From Pseudomonas sp. BGr12 (lineage in GTDB: Bacteria > Pseudomonadota > Gammaproteobacteria > Pseudomonadales > Pseudomonadaceae): a DNA stretch of 64,000 nt. Below are positions 1-9,607 of the stretch, one piece after another. The DNA lies in the NCBI RefSeq assembly GCF_030272895.1, contig NZ_JALRNF010000012.1, positions 74,152 through 138,151 on the forward strand. Reading direction: 5' to 3'. A program made the position numbers and the translations under genes. Position 1 is the first letter of the stretch. Every line of letters begins with the position of its first letter. Under the pieces are notes generated by a model that saw only the letters and a list, made by a program, of their open reading frames with translations, made no database searches and was not told the origin of the DNA.

Positions 1-24
1 TCCGGCTCCCGCAACCAAACATCG

Positions 25-57
25 AAAAAGGCCACTTTGCAAAAAGTGGCCTTTTTT
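25..57. terminator. Bidirectional rho-independent terminator
   Basis: A perfect stem (GGCCACTTT / AAAGTGGCC) is flanked by an A-tract on the left and a T-tract on the right, so it can work in both directions. It presumably ends a gene lying left of the window. Bases 58-218 hold no gene and probably contain the mprF promoter. Confidence 0.85.
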
Positions 58-218
58 GTGTCTGCGATTCAGCCCCCCCCGCCATCCGGCAATATAAATA
101 TTGTTTAACTATCCTCAAGGCAGGCAGCGGCCCGATCATAGTGGCCACTACTTTCCATAGGGATTGGTACCTTGGCTGGATATGTTCATCCTGGCGCGCA
201 CCATCCACGAGGTGATTG

Positions 219-2861
219 ATGCGCCCCCAGACCTCCGATGCAGAAGCCCCCGTCACCACCGCACTGCCCAACGCCGCCCAGCACCTGCGCCTGCTCGATC
301 GCCTGAGCCGTTATCGGCAGCCGATCGGCCTGGCCGTGACCCTGCTGCTGTTCAGCCTTGCCCTGATTGCCTGTCGCCACCTGCTCAGCGAACTGGACAT
401 CTATGCCCTGCATGACTCGCTGCTCAGCGTTCCTCCCGCCGCCCTGGCCGGGGCGTTGCTGGCAACGCTGGCAGGCTTTGTCGTCCTGCTCGGTTACGAA
501 TGGTCGGCCAGTCGCTATGCCGGTGTGCAGTTGCCGCCGCGCACCCTGGTCATGGGGGGCTTCAGTGCGTTTGCCATTGGCAACGCCATCGGCCTTTCAC
601 TGCTGTCCGGCGGATCGGTGCGTTACCGGCTCTATGCCCGGCAAGGTGTCGGTGCCGCCGAAGTCGCGCGGATGACCCTGTTCGCCAGCCTGTCGCTGGG
701 CTGTGCCCTACCGCCCCTGGCCGCCCTGGCAACGCTCAGCAACCTGCCCGCGGCGGCTGCCGCCCTGCATGTGCCGCCCGCGCTGTTGGCGAGCATTGCC
801 CTGGTCGTGTTGGCCCTGGCCGCCGTGCTGGTGTACGGCCTTTACCGTCGGCGCTTGCCGGAGCAGCCCCTGGCTGACTGCCTGCTGGTCGGCATCGGCC
901 GGCGCACCCTGCGCCTGCCCGGCGCCCGCCTGACCTTGCTGCAACTGCTGATCACCGCCCTCGATGTCGCCGCTGCCGCCACCGTGCTGTACCTGCTGCT
1001 GCCCGAAGCACCACCCTTTGCCGCCTTCCTGCTGGTCTACCTGCTGGCCCTGGCCGCCGGGGTGCTCAGCCATGTGCCGGGCGGCGTCGGAGTATTCGAG
1101 GCCATCCTGCTGGCCGCCTTCGCCGACCAGTTGGGTGCCGCGCCCCTGGCCGCCGCCTTGCTGCTCTATCGCCTGATCTACGTGGTGTTGCCCCTGCTGC
1201 TGGCCTGTGTCGTGCTGCTGGTCAACGAGGCACGGCGCTACCTGTTCGCCCAACAGGCCATCAAGGCTGCGTCGGGCCTGGCGGCACCGGTGCTGGCGGT
1301 GCTGGTGTTCCTGTCCGGGGTGGTGCTGCTGTTTTCCGGCGCGACGCCGGAAATCGACGGGCGCCTGGAGCACCTGGGCTTTCTGATTCCCCATCGCCTG
1401 ATCGACGCTTCGCACTTCGGCGCCAGCCTGATTGGCGTGCTCTGCCTGCTGCTGGCCCAGGGCCTGCGGCGGCGCCTGTCCGCGGCCTGGATACTGACCA
1501 CCATTCTGTTGCTGGTCGGCGCCCTGCTGTCGCTGCTCAAGGGCTTCGATTGGGAAGAAGCCAGCGTCCTGACCTTCACCGCCTGCCTGCTGGCCCTGTT
1601 CCGCCGCTCCTTCTACCGCCCCAGCCGCCTGCTCGAGCTGCCCTTCTCGCCGGTCTACCTGGCGGCCAGTGCCTGTGTACTGGGGGCTTCGATCTGGCTG
1701 CTGCTGTTCGCCTACCAGGATGTGCCCTACAGCCATCAGCTCTGGTGGCAATTCACCCTCGACGCCGACGCCCCGCGCGGCCTGCGCTCCGCCCTGGGCA
1801 GCGCCGTACTGCTGGTGGCGGTTGCCCTGACTTGGCTGCTGCGCACTGCCCGCCCGGTGATTCACCTGCCGTCGAGCGAAGAGCTGCAACGGGCCGACCA
1901 CATCCTGCAGGCCTCGGACCAGCCCGACGGCGGCCTGGCCCTGACCGGCGACAAGGCCCTGCTGTTCCACCCCGATGACGATGCCTTCCTCATGTACGCC
2001 CGGCGCGGCCGCAGCCTGGTGGCCCTGTACGACCCGATCGGCCCGGCACACAAGCGCGGCGAGATGATCTGGCAGTTCCGCGATCTGTGCGATGTGCACC
2101 ACGCCCGACCGGTGTTCTACCAGGTGCGGGCCGAGAACCTGCCCTTCTATATGGACATCGGCCTGACCGCGATCAAGCTGGGAGAAGAAGCGCGGGTCGA
2201 CCTCAAGCGTTTCGACCTGGACGCCAAGGGCAAGGAAATGAAAGACCTGCGCTACACCTGGAACCGTGGCGGACGTGATGGCCTGAGCCTGGAAGTACAC
2301 GAACCCGGACAAGCGCCCCTGGAAGAACTCAAGGCCATCTCCGACGCCTGGCTGAGCGGCAAGAACGTGCGCGAGAAAGGCTTCTCGCTCGGTCGCTTCA
2401 GCCCCGAGTACCTGGCGCATTTCCGTATTGCCCTGATCCGTTTCGAGGGTCGGCCGGTGGCCTTTGCCAACCTGCTGGAAACCGGCAGCCGGGAACTTGC
2501 CAGCCTGGACCTGATGCGCGCCCACCCCCAGGCACCGAAGCTGACCATGGAATTCATGATGATCGGCCTGATCCAACACTATAAAAGCCAGGGCTACGCC
2601 CGCTTCAGCCTGGGCATGGTGCCGCTCTCGGGCCTGCAACCGCGACGCGGCGCGCCGCTGACCCAGCGCCTGGGCTCGATGGTGTTCCAGCGTGGCGAGC
2701 AGCTCTACAACTTCCAGGGCCTGCGCCGCTTCAAGGACAAGTTCCAGCCCGACTGGGAACCCCGCTACATGGCCGTGCCGGCCGGACTCGATCCGCTGGT
2801 GGCACTGGCCGACACCGCCGCCCTGATTGCGGGCGGCCTGACCGGATTGGTGAAACGCTGA
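219..2861 (+). CDS. mprF: MprF: aminoacyl-phosphatidylglycerol synthase/flippase
   Basis: This inner-membrane protein of about 880 residues transfers an amino acid (lysine or, in P. aeruginosa, alanine) from aminoacyl-tRNA to phosphatidylglycerol and flips the product, lowering surface negative charge. The N-terminal ~500 residues form many hydrophobic segments (flippase part, with a GGxGVFE motif near residue 292). The C-terminal ~330 residues form the cytosolic GNAT-like synthase domain. ATG 219 is preferred over TTG 216 because GAGG at 209-212 is then well spaced. The stop overlaps the next start by one base, so the two genes form an operon. The amino acid transferred cannot be read from sequence alone. 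Confidence 0.95.
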   Translation: MRPQTSDAEAPVTTALPNAAQHLRLLDRLSRYRQPIGLAVTLLLFSLALIACRHLLSELDIYALHDSLLSVPPAALAGALLATLAGFVVLLGYEWSASRYAGVQLPPRTLVMGGFSAFAIGNAIGLSLLSGGSVRYRLYARQGVGAAEVARMTLFASLSLGCALPPLAALATLSNLPAAAAALHVPPALLASIALVVLALAAVLVYGLYRRRLPEQPLADCLLVGIGRRTLRLPGARLTLLQLLITALDVAAAATVLYLLLPEAPPFAAFLLVYLLALAAGVLSHVPGGVGVFEAILLAAFADQLGAAPLAAALLLYRLIYVVLPLLLACVVLLVNEARRYLFAQQAIKAASGLAAPVLAVLVFLSGVVLLFSGATPEIDGRLEHLGFLIPHRLIDASHFGASLIGVLCLLLAQGLRRRLSAAWILTTILLLVGALLSLLKGFDWEEASVLTFTACLLALFRRSFYRPSRLLELPFSPVYLAASACVLGASIWLLLFAYQDVPYSHQLWWQFTLDADAPRGLRSALGSAVLLVAVALTWLLRTARPVIHLPSSEELQRADHILQASDQPDGGLALTGDKALLFHPDDDAFLMYARRGRSLVALYDPIGPAHKRGEMIWQFRDLCDVHHARPVFYQVRAENLPFYMDIGLTAIKLGEEARVDLKRFDLDAKGKEMKDLRYTWNRGGRDGLSLEVHEPGQAPLEELKAISDAWLSGKNVREKGFSLGRFSPEYLAHFRIALIRFEGRPVAFANLLETGSRELASLDLMRAHPQAPKLTMEFMMIGLIQHYKSQGYARFSLGMVPLSGLQPRRGAPLTQRLGSMVFQRGEQLYNFQGLRRFKDKFQPDWEPRYMAVPAGLDPLVALADTAALIAGGLTGLVKR

Positions 2862-4156
2862 TGATTCGACGCTATTGGTTGTACCTTCTGGCAACGCTGA
2901 TGCTGGGCCTGCTGGCGGCCGCCCTGGGCTTCTGGCTGTGGACCCGCCCTGCCCCCGAGCCACGCCTTGAGCACCTGACCCTGGGCGATGGCAGCAGCCT
3001 GACCCGCGCCACCCCGGGCAGCCGTGCCAAGGCTCAAGTCGCCATTGCCGTGCCCCAGGACCAGGCACTGACCGACAAGCAGTTGCTGAACCTGGCCCAG
3101 AGCGGGGAAGCGCAATTGGTCCAGGTGATCCTCCCGCCTGCCGATTGCACCCTGCAACAAAACGCCCTGCAACAGGCGCTGCAGCAACTGCACGGGCAAG
3201 CGACCCTGGTGGCCGGCATCGGCCCGGGCGCCGACCTGGCCTGGAACTGGCTGGCCAGCCAGAGCGATGACAAGGCCCAGGCCATCTCAGTAGACTTCAG
3301 CGTCGAGCGCCCCGGATGCGCCACGCCGCTACCCAAGTCTGCCGCCCACGGCCACTGGAACGTGGCCTGGAACGACAACCCGGATGACGCCAGCGCCGCC
3401 TTCGTGCGCGACCAGGCCAATGCCGAGACCAGCATCAGCGACTACGACATCCACCTGCCCCAGGTGCTCAAGGCCCTACTGACCCAGGCCCTGGTCGGTG
3501 GCGACGGCAACGCCATGAGCATTCCCGTGGTGGAGGTGCCGGCGGGCCAGACCACCGACACCGTGACCCTGTTCCTTTCCGGCGACGGCGGCTGGCGCGA
3601 CCTGGACCGTGACGTCGCCGGTGAAATGGCCAAGCTCGGCTACCCGGTGGTCGGCATCGACACCCTGCGCTACTACTGGCAGCACAAGACCCCGGAACAG
3701 AGTGCCATCGACCTGTCGGAGCTGATGCAGCACTACCGGCAGAAATGGGGCACCAAGCGTTTCGTGCTGACCGGCTACTCCTTTGGCGCCGACGTATTGC
3801 CGGCCATCTACAACCGCCTGCCGGCCGAGGACCAGCAGCGGGTCGACGCCGTCATCCTGCTGGCCTTCGCCCGCAGCGGCAGCTTCGAGATCGAAGTCGA
3901 AGGCTGGCTGGGCAATGCCGGCAAGGAAGCCTCGACCGGGCCGGAAATGGCCAGGCTGCCGGCGGCGAAAGTGGTGTGCATCTATGGCGAGGAAGAAGCC
4001 GACGAGAGCGGCTGCACCGACCACACGGCGGTGGGCGAGCGCCTGAAACTGCCGGGTGGGCATCACTTCGACGAAAACTACCCGGCGCTGGCCAAGCGTC
4101 TGATCGGCGATATCGAGACCCGCCAGGGCAAGACCAGCGTCGCCGAGCAGAACTGA
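2861..4156 (+). CDS. VirJ/AcvB-family periplasmic serine hydrolase (probable aminoacyl-PG hydrolase)
   Basis: The protein has 431 residues, with one N-terminal membrane anchor (residues ~5-27) followed by an exported alpha/beta-hydrolase domain. The VirJ-type motif LFLSGDGGWRDLD lies near residue 235, and the nucleophile-elbow GYSFGAD near 305. The P. aeruginosa homologue next to mprF (PA0919) hydrolyses alanyl-PG, so this gene probably encodes the enzyme that reverses MprF. Its ATG overlaps the mprF TGA by one base, implying translational coupling. The family name VirJ/AcvB comes from Agrobacterium virulence proteins; nothing here suggests a role in T-DNA transfer. Confidence 0.85.
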   Translation: MIRRYWLYLLATLMLGLLAAALGFWLWTRPAPEPRLEHLTLGDGSSLTRATPGSRAKAQVAIAVPQDQALTDKQLLNLAQSGEAQLVQVILPPADCTLQQNALQQALQQLHGQATLVAGIGPGADLAWNWLASQSDDKAQAISVDFSVERPGCATPLPKSAAHGHWNVAWNDNPDDASAAFVRDQANAETSISDYDIHLPQVLKALLTQALVGGDGNAMSIPVVEVPAGQTTDTVTLFLSGDGGWRDLDRDVAGEMAKLGYPVVGIDTLRYYWQHKTPEQSAIDLSELMQHYRQKWGTKRFVLTGYSFGADVLPAIYNRLPAEDQQRVDAVILLAFARSGSFEIEVEGWLGNAGKEASTGPEMARLPAAKVVCIYGEEEADESGCTDHTAVGERLKLPGGHHFDENYPALAKRLIGDIETRQGKTSVAEQN

Positions 4157-4176
4157 GTCAACGAACCTGAAATTAT

Positions 4177-4255
4177 CCCTGTAGGAGCGGGCTTGCCCCG
4201 CGATTGCGGCCTATCCGTCACATCGCAATCGCGGGACAAGCCCGCTCCTACAGGG
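4177..4255. repeat. REP doublet (REPIN), convergent intergenic
   Basis: Two copies of a REP core (GGAGCGGGCTTGCCCCGCGA and its slightly altered complement) lie in inverted orientation and can fold into one long hairpin. It sits between the convergent 3' ends of the virJ-like gene and kup and fills nearly the whole gap. It is non-coding and may also work as a transcription stop or mRNA-stabilising structure. Confidence 0.85.
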
Positions 4256-6154
4256 TCAGATCTCCACCTGGGTTCCCAGTTCGATCACCCGGTTCAGCGG
4301 CAGATTGAAAAAGCGCAGGGTGCCGTTGGCATTCTTCAGCAAAAAGGCGAACAACAGGCCACGCCAGCGTGCCATACCGACCAACCGCGACGGAATCACC
4401 GTCTCCCGGCTGAGGAAATAGGTGGTGCGCATCGGGCTGAAGTCCAGCCCCTCCAGGTGACAGAGCTTCAACGCCTCCGGCACATCCGGCTCATCCATGA
4501 AGCCGAAATGCAGCAGCACCCGGTAGAAGCCATCGCCATAGGCTTCCACCTCGAACTGCTGCTGCGCCTGCACCCGCGGCGTATCCTCGCTGACCACGGT
4601 CAACAGCACCACCTGCTGGTGCAGCACCTGGTTATGCAGCATGTTGTGCAACAAGGCATGAGGCACGGCATCGGCACGCGCAGTGAGGAACACCGCCGTG
4701 CCTTCGACCCGATGCGGCGGCTGCATACGAATGCTGCTGATGAACAACGGCAGTGGCAGGCTGCCTTCGTCCAGGCGCTCGACCAGGATCTGCTTGCCAC
4801 GCTTCCAGGTGGTCATGAGCATGAACAGGGCGATCCCCGCCAGCACCGGAAAGGCCCCGCCCTGCACCACCTTGGGCACGTTGGCGGCAAAGAACAGGCC
4901 GTCGACGAACAGAAAGCCCAGCAGCACCGGCACCGCCAGCACCGGCGGCCATTTCCACAGCAACAGCATCACTGTGGACACCAGCAAGGTGGTCATCAAC
5001 ATGGTGCCGGTCACCGCCACGCCATAGGCCGAGGCCAGCGCATCGGACGACTCGAAGCCCAGCACCAGCAAAATCACCCCGACCATCAGCGCCCAGTTCA
5101 CCGCGCCGATGTAGATCTGCCCCTGTTCATGGCTGGAGGTGTGCTGGATCTGCATGCGCGGCACATAACCCAGCTGGATCGCCTGGCGGGTCAGGGAGAA
5201 GGCCCCGGAGATCACCGCCTGGGAGGCGATTACCGTGGCCAGAGTCGACAGCCCGACCAACGGCAGCAGCGCCCAGCCTGGTGCCAGCAGGTAGAAGGGG
5301 TTGCGCGCCGCCTCCGGGTTCTGAAGCAGCATCGCGCCCTGGCCGAAGTAATTCAGCACCAGCGCCGGCAGCACCAGGATGAACCAGGCCCGGGCAATCG
5401 GCTTGCGACCGAAATGCCCCATGTCGGCATACAACGCCTCGGCACCGGTCAGGGCCAGCACCACGGCGCCAAGAATGGCGACACCCATGCCCGGATGCAC
5501 GATGAAGAAGCGCACCGCCCAGACCGGATTGACCGCCTTGAGCACTTCCGGGCTCTGGGAGATGCCATGCACGCCCAGCGCCGCCAGCACCAGGAACCAG
5601 GTAACCATCACCGGACCGAAGAGAATGCCGATGCGCTCGGTACCATGCTTCTGGATCAAAAACAGCGCCACCAGCACGACCAGGGATATGGGCACCACCC
5701 AGTGATCGATGCCTTCGAACGCCAGCTGCATACCTTCGACCGCCGACAATACCGAAATCGCCGGGGTGATCATGCTGTCGCCATAGAACAGCGCCGCACC
5801 GACCAGGCCGCAGACGACCATCAGCGATTGCAACCTGGGGAATGGCGCCGAGGCCCGCCTGGCCAGGGCGGTCAGGGCCATGATGCCGCCCTCGCCCTGG
5901 TTGTCGGCGCGCAGGATGAACACCACGTACTTGAGCGTCACCACCCAGATCAGCGACCAGAGGATCAACGCCAGTATCCCCAGCACCCCGTCGTGGTTGA
6001 CCGGCACGCCATAGTCGTCGGAAAACACCTCCTTGAGGGTATAGAGGGGGCTGGTGCCGATGTCGCCGTAGACCACCCCGACCGCCGCCACCAACAGGCT
6101 CAGCGGCTTCGCTGGCCCATGCCCGGATTCCGCCTGACCGCTCGCCTGAACCAT
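4256..6154 (-). CDS. kup: Kup low-affinity potassium uptake transporter
   Basis: This 632-residue inner-membrane K+/H+ symporter (KUP/HAK/KT family) begins with the hallmark segment [19 protein letters not shown] (about residues 26-44). About twelve hydrophobic segments run to residue ~450, followed by a soluble C-terminal domain. Its length matches Kup proteins. AGGAG lies six bases before the ATG at 6154. It is transcribed singly, divergent from rimO and convergent with the virJ-like gene. Confidence 0.95.
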   Translation of the reverse strand: MVQASGQAESGHGPAKPLSLLVAAVGVVYGDIGTSPLYTLKEVFSDDYGVPVNHDGVLGILALILWSLIWVVTLKYVVFILRADNQGEGGIMALTALARRASAPFPRLQSLMVVCGLVGAALFYGDSMITPAISVLSAVEGMQLAFEGIDHWVVPISLVVLVALFLIQKHGTERIGILFGPVMVTWFLVLAALGVHGISQSPEVLKAVNPVWAVRFFIVHPGMGVAILGAVVLALTGAEALYADMGHFGRKPIARAWFILVLPALVLNYFGQGAMLLQNPEAARNPFYLLAPGWALLPLVGLSTLATVIASQAVISGAFSLTRQAIQLGYVPRMQIQHTSSHEQGQIYIGAVNWALMVGVILLVLGFESSDALASAYGVAVTGTMLMTTLLVSTVMLLLWKWPPVLAVPVLLGFLFVDGLFFAANVPKVVQGGAFPVLAGIALFMLMTTWKRGKQILVERLDEGSLPLPLFISSIRMQPPHRVEGTAVFLTARADAVPHALLHNMLHNQVLHQQVVLLTVVSEDTPRVQAQQQFEVEAYGDGFYRVLLHFGFMDEPDVPEALKLCHLEGLDFSPMRTTYFLSRETVIPSRLVGMARWRGLLFAFLLKNANGTLRFFNLPLNRVIELGTQVEI

Positions 6155-6354
6155 CCATTACTCCTGCAATCAAGACCTTGAGACAAACACAGGCATATCG
6201 GGGCGAAGCATAGCTGAGCGTTCGTCGCTTTTCTGCTGGTCAAGTGCCGTGCCGCTCGCTAGAATTGCGCACTTTTTGATCAGAGGCGCCCAGACGCCCG
6301 CCAAAGCCTGCCCGCCCTCGTGGCCCGGCAGGCGCTTCTATACCGAGGTTAGTC
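6155..6354. promoter_or_regulatory. Divergent kup / rimO promoter region
   Basis: This 200-bp gap separates divergent genes. A sigma70-like -10 element TAGAAT occurs at 6260-6265 in the rimO direction, leaving a leader of roughly 85 bases. No clear operator is seen. Confidence 0.4.
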
Positions 6355-7692
6355 ATGTCCACCACTCCTACGCCCACCACGCCCAAGGTCGGCTTCGTTT
6401 CCCTGGGTTGCCCCAAGGCCCTGGTCGATTCCGAGCGCATCCTGACCCAGCTGCGCATGGAAGGCTATGAAGTCGTGCCCACCTATCAGGATGCCGATGT
6501 GGTGGTGGTCAACACCTGCGGCTTCATCGACAGCGCCAAGGCCGAGTCCCTGGACGTGATCGGCGAAGCCATCAAGGAAAACGGCAAGGTCATCGTCACC
6601 GGCTGCATGGGTGTCGAGGAAGGCAACATCCGCGACGTGCACCCAAGCGTACTGGCCGTGACCGGCCCGCAGCAGTACGAGCAGGTCGTGACGGCGGTGC
6701 ACGAAGTCGTGCCGCCACGCCAGGACCACAACCCGCTGATCGACCTGGTGCCGCCACAAGGCGTCAAGCTGACTCCGCGTCACTACGCCTACCTGAAGAT
6801 TTCCGAAGGCTGCAACCACAGCTGCAGCTTCTGCATCATCCCGTCGATGCGCGGCAAGCTGGTCAGCCGTCCGGTGGGTGAAGTGCTGAGCGAAGCCGAG
6901 CGTCTGGTCAAGGCCGGGGTCAAGGAGATCCTGGTGATCTCCCAGGACACCAGCGCCTACGGCGTCGACGTCAAGTACAAGACCGACTTCTGGAACGGCC
7001 GCCCGGTCAAGACCCGCATGCTCGAGCTGTGTGAGGCCCTGAGCACTCTCGGCGTCTGGGTGCGCCTGCACTATGTGTACCCGTACCCGAACGTCGACGA
7101 CGTCATCCCGCTGATGGCCGCCGGCAAGATCCTGCCGTACCTGGACATCCCGTTCCAGCACGCCAGCCCGAAAGTGCTCAAGTCGATGAAGCGCCCGGCC
7201 TTCGAAGACCGCACCCTGGCGCGCATCAAGAACTGGCGCGAGCAGTGCCCGGACCTGATCATCCGCTCGACCTTCATCGTCGGCTTCCCGGGCGAGACCG
7301 AGGAAGACTTCCAGTACCTGCTCGACTGGCTGACCGAAGCCCAGCTCGACCGCGTCGGCTGCTTCCAGTACTCGCCGGTCGAAGGCGCGCCGGCCAACGA
7401 CCTGGGCCTGGACGAAGTGCCGGATGACATCAAGCAGGAGCGCTGGGACCGCTTCATGGCCCACCAGCAGGCCATCAGCAGCGCCCGCCTGCAACTGCGC
7501 ATCGGCAAGGAAATCGAAGTCCTGATCGACGAAGTCGAAGAGCAAGGCTCGGTAGGCCGCAGCTTCTTCGACGCGCCGGAAATCGACGGCAACGTGTTCA
7601 TCGACGGCGACCACGGCTTCAAGCCGGGCGACAAGGTCCGCTGCCGGGTGGTCGATGCCGACGAGTACGACCTGTGGGCAGAGCCTGTCTGA
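6355..7692 (+). CDS. rimO: RimO: ribosomal protein uS12 methylthiotransferase
   Basis: This radical-SAM enzyme of 445 residues methylthiolates the conserved aspartate of ribosomal protein S12. The N-terminal UPF0004 domain starts [16 protein letters not shown] and carries the cluster cysteines of NTCGF and TGCMG. The radical-SAM CxxxCxxC motif is in CNHSCSFC (near residue 155), and a TRAM-type domain closes the protein. The start motif and C-terminal domain distinguish it from MiaB. It is followed by a strong terminator, so it is monocistronic. Confidence 0.96.
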   Translation: MSTTPTPTTPKVGFVSLGCPKALVDSERILTQLRMEGYEVVPTYQDADVVVVNTCGFIDSAKAESLDVIGEAIKENGKVIVTGCMGVEEGNIRDVHPSVLAVTGPQQYEQVVTAVHEVVPPRQDHNPLIDLVPPQGVKLTPRHYAYLKISEGCNHSCSFCIIPSMRGKLVSRPVGEVLSEAERLVKAGVKEILVISQDTSAYGVDVKYKTDFWNGRPVKTRMLELCEALSTLGVWVRLHYVYPYPNVDDVIPLMAAGKILPYLDIPFQHASPKVLKSMKRPAFEDRTLARIKNWREQCPDLIIRSTFIVGFPGETEEDFQYLLDWLTEAQLDRVGCFQYSPVEGAPANDLGLDEVPDDIKQERWDRFMAHQQAISSARLQLRIGKEIEVLIDEVEEQGSVGRSFFDAPEIDGNVFIDGDHGFKPGDKVRCRVVDADEYDLWAEPV

Positions 7693-7705
7693 GGACGCCC
7701 CGCAC

Positions 7706-7739
7706 AAAAGAGCCCCGCCCCCTGGCGGGGCTTTTTTTT
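7706..7739 (+). terminator. Rho-independent terminator after rimO
   Basis: A GC-rich hairpin (GAGCCCCGCC / GGCGGGGCTT) is followed by a run of eight T residues, directly downstream of the rimO stop. Confidence 0.9.
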
Positions 7740-7779
7740 GCAACTATCGTTTCTCCAGTTGCCCATGGAGAACACTGCG

Positions 7780-8250
7780 ATGTACAGGCACAGCGGCGTG
7801 CAGACACCCCGGCTGGATGACTACCCGGAATTGGTACGGGTGTGGGAAGCCTCGGTGCGCGCCACCCACGACTTCATGCCCGACAGCTACATCTGCCTGT
7901 TGCGCGAACTGGTGCAGAGCCAGTACCTGGATGCAGTGATGCTGATCTGCTGCAAGGATGCCCGGCAACGGATCACCGGTTTTGCCGGGGTTGCCGCCGG
8001 GCGGGTCGAGATGCTGTTCATCGACCCGGCCATGCGTGGCCAGGGCCTGGGCAAGCGCCTGCTGCGCTATGCCATCGACGAACTCAACGCCGTCGCCCTG
8101 GACGTCAACGAACAAAACGCCCAGGCCCTGGCCTTCTACCTGCACCAGGGCTTTGAAGTGGTCGGACGCTCGGAAACGGACGGCATGGGTCAACCCTACC
8201 CCCTACTGCATCTGAGGTTAATTCATACAAAGTCCGCAGAGACCGACTGA
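7780..8250 (+). CDS. GNAT N-acetyltransferase, YjaB type
   Basis: This 156-residue single-domain GNAT protein resembles E. coli YjaB. Shared features are RATHDFMPDSY near the N-terminus, the acetyl-CoA loop LFIDPAMRGQGLGKRLL (motif A, near residue 84), VNEQNAQALAFY and the C-terminal GRSETDGMGQPYPLL. The acceptor substrate is unknown. ATG 7780 follows GGAG at 7767-7770. An in-frame ATG at 7765 would add five residues and lacks a clear ribosome site. The open frame extends further back into the rimO terminator, which is not plausible. Confidence 0.85.
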   Translation: MYRHSGVQTPRLDDYPELVRVWEASVRATHDFMPDSYICLLRELVQSQYLDAVMLICCKDARQRITGFAGVAAGRVEMLFIDPAMRGQGLGKRLLRYAIDELNAVALDVNEQNAQALAFYLHQGFEVVGRSETDGMGQPYPLLHLRLIHTKSAETD

Positions 8251-8380
8251 CAGATAGCGTCATACTTTTCTGAAATGCAGCAAAATCGCAGATTAATGCC
8301 CCGATCGGCGAATGTTGCCGGACCAGGGCGCGCCCGGGCGGTTACAATAAGCGCCTTTCCCTGTGCCTACGGCTGTCGTC

Positions 8381-9091
8381 ATGTCTGAACCCATTCGCCT
8401 TTCCAAACGCCTCATCGAACTGGTCGGCTGCTCCCGACGGGAGGCCGAGCTGTACATCGAAGGGGGCTGGGTCACCGTGGATGGCGAGGTGGTCGACGAG
8501 CCGCAGTTCAAGGTCGACGCGCACAAGGTCGAACTGCAGGCCGGTGCCCGGGCCGAAGCCCTGGAACCTGTCACCCTGCTGCTCAACCAGCCGGCCGGGC
8601 TGGACATCGACAGTGCCTGCAGGAGCATCACCGCCAGCAACCTGTCCGAAGAACACCGCTACGGCCGCCGGCCGCTCAAGGGCCACTTCGCCCGCCAGAG
8701 CTGCGTTGCGCCCCTGCAACCCGGCGCCAGCGGCCTGCAGGTGTTCACCCAGGACTGGCGCGTGACCCGCAAGGTCAACGCCGACCTGAGCAAGCTCGAG
8801 CAGGAATACATCGTCGAAGTCAGCGGCCAGATCATCACCCACGGCCTGGAACGCCTGAACCGCGGGTTCAACTGGAAGGGCAACGAGCTGCCGAAGATCA
8901 AGGCCAGCTGGCAGAACGAAACCCGCCTGCGCATGGTGCTGAAAAACCCGCAGCCGGGCTTGATCGCCCTGCTGTGCACCAGTGTCGGCCTCAGTGTGCT
9001 GAGCATGCGCCGGATCCGCCTGGGCGGCGTGGCCATGAGCAAGCTGCCCCTGGGCCAATGGCGCTACCTGGCCAGCAACGAAAGATTCTAG
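8381..9091 (+). CDS. RsuA/RluF-like pseudouridine synthase homologue, probably catalytically inactive
   Basis: The protein has 236 residues. The N-terminal S4 RNA-binding domain is clear (RLSKRLIELVGCSRREAELY, then a WVTVDGEVVDEP turn). The pseudouridine-synthase fold is recognisable from LLLNQPAG, the EQEYIVEVSG strand and the C-terminal LGQWRYL. At the catalytic loop, where RluF reads GRLDKDSQGL, this protein reads APLQPGASGL, so the essential Asp is Gln. The GLNRQIRRM motif is replaced by QPGLIALLC. It is therefore likely an RNA-binding protein rather than an enzyme, although annotation pipelines would call it an rRNA pseudouridine synthase. ATG 8381 is used; the open frame reaches GTG 8363. 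Confidence 0.75.
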   Translation: MSEPIRLSKRLIELVGCSRREAELYIEGGWVTVDGEVVDEPQFKVDAHKVELQAGARAEALEPVTLLLNQPAGLDIDSACRSITASNLSEEHRYGRRPLKGHFARQSCVAPLQPGASGLQVFTQDWRVTRKVNADLSKLEQEYIVEVSGQIITHGLERLNRGFNWKGNELPKIKASWQNETRLRMVLKNPQPGLIALLCTSVGLSVLSMRRIRLGGVAMSKLPLGQWRYLASNERF

Positions 9092-9138
9092 CAACAAGGC
9101 GCCGCCACCCGGGCGGCCCACCGAACAGGATTGTCACC

Positions 9139-9600
9139 ATGATTCACAACGATGTACTGCGCAGCCTGCGCTACCTGCTCGACGTCAACGACGCCAAGCT
9201 CACCGATATCATCAAGCTGACCGGCTACAAGGTGGCGACTGCCGATATCGTTACCTACCTGAAGAAGGAAGACGAAGAAGGCTTCGTGCGCTGCCCCGAC
9301 GAAGTGATGGCGTACTTTCTCGATGGCCTGGTGATCTTCAAGCGCGGCAAGGACGACAGCCGTCCGCCGCTGCCGATCGAGCTGCCGGTGACCAACAACA
9401 TCATCATGAAGAAGCTGCGCGTGGCCTTCGAACTGAAGGAAGACGACCTGCACGCGATCCTCAAGGCAGCCGACTTCCCGGTGTCCAAGCCGGAGCTGAG
9501 TGCCCTGTTCCGCAAAGTCGGCCACAACAACTACCGTCCCTGCGGCGACCAGTTGCTGCGCAACTTCCTCAAGGGCCTGACCCTGCGGGTACGTGGCTGA
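9139..9600 (+). CDS. DUF1456 (YehS-like) protein with internal duplication
   Basis: This 153-residue soluble protein has unknown function. It consists of two homologous ~65-residue helical units. The first begins NDVLRSLRYLLDVNDAKL (near residue 3), the second NNIIMKKLRVAFELKEDDL (near residue 85), and each ends with an FLxGL segment. This is the organisation of the DUF1456/YehS family. ATG 9139 fits the family N-terminus (MIHNDVLRSLR). The trmO gene starts seven bases after its stop, so the two are probably co-transcribed. Confidence 0.85.
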   Translation: MIHNDVLRSLRYLLDVNDAKLTDIIKLTGYKVATADIVTYLKKEDEEGFVRCPDEVMAYFLDGLVIFKRGKDDSRPPLPIELPVTNNIIMKKLRVAFELKEDDLHAILKAADFPVSKPELSALFRKVGHNNYRPCGDQLLRNFLKGLTLRVRG

Positions 9601-9607
9601 GCTGCCG

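Noticed and set aside
708..3068. A long minus-strand open frame opposite mprF
   Set aside because: Its Gln/Gly-rich composition and lack of motifs mark it as a shadow of the mprF coding strand.
2861..4156. Type IV secretion or T-DNA virulence role suggested by the VirJ name
   Set aside because: No vir or tra genes are nearby, and coupling to mprF points to lipid homeostasis instead.
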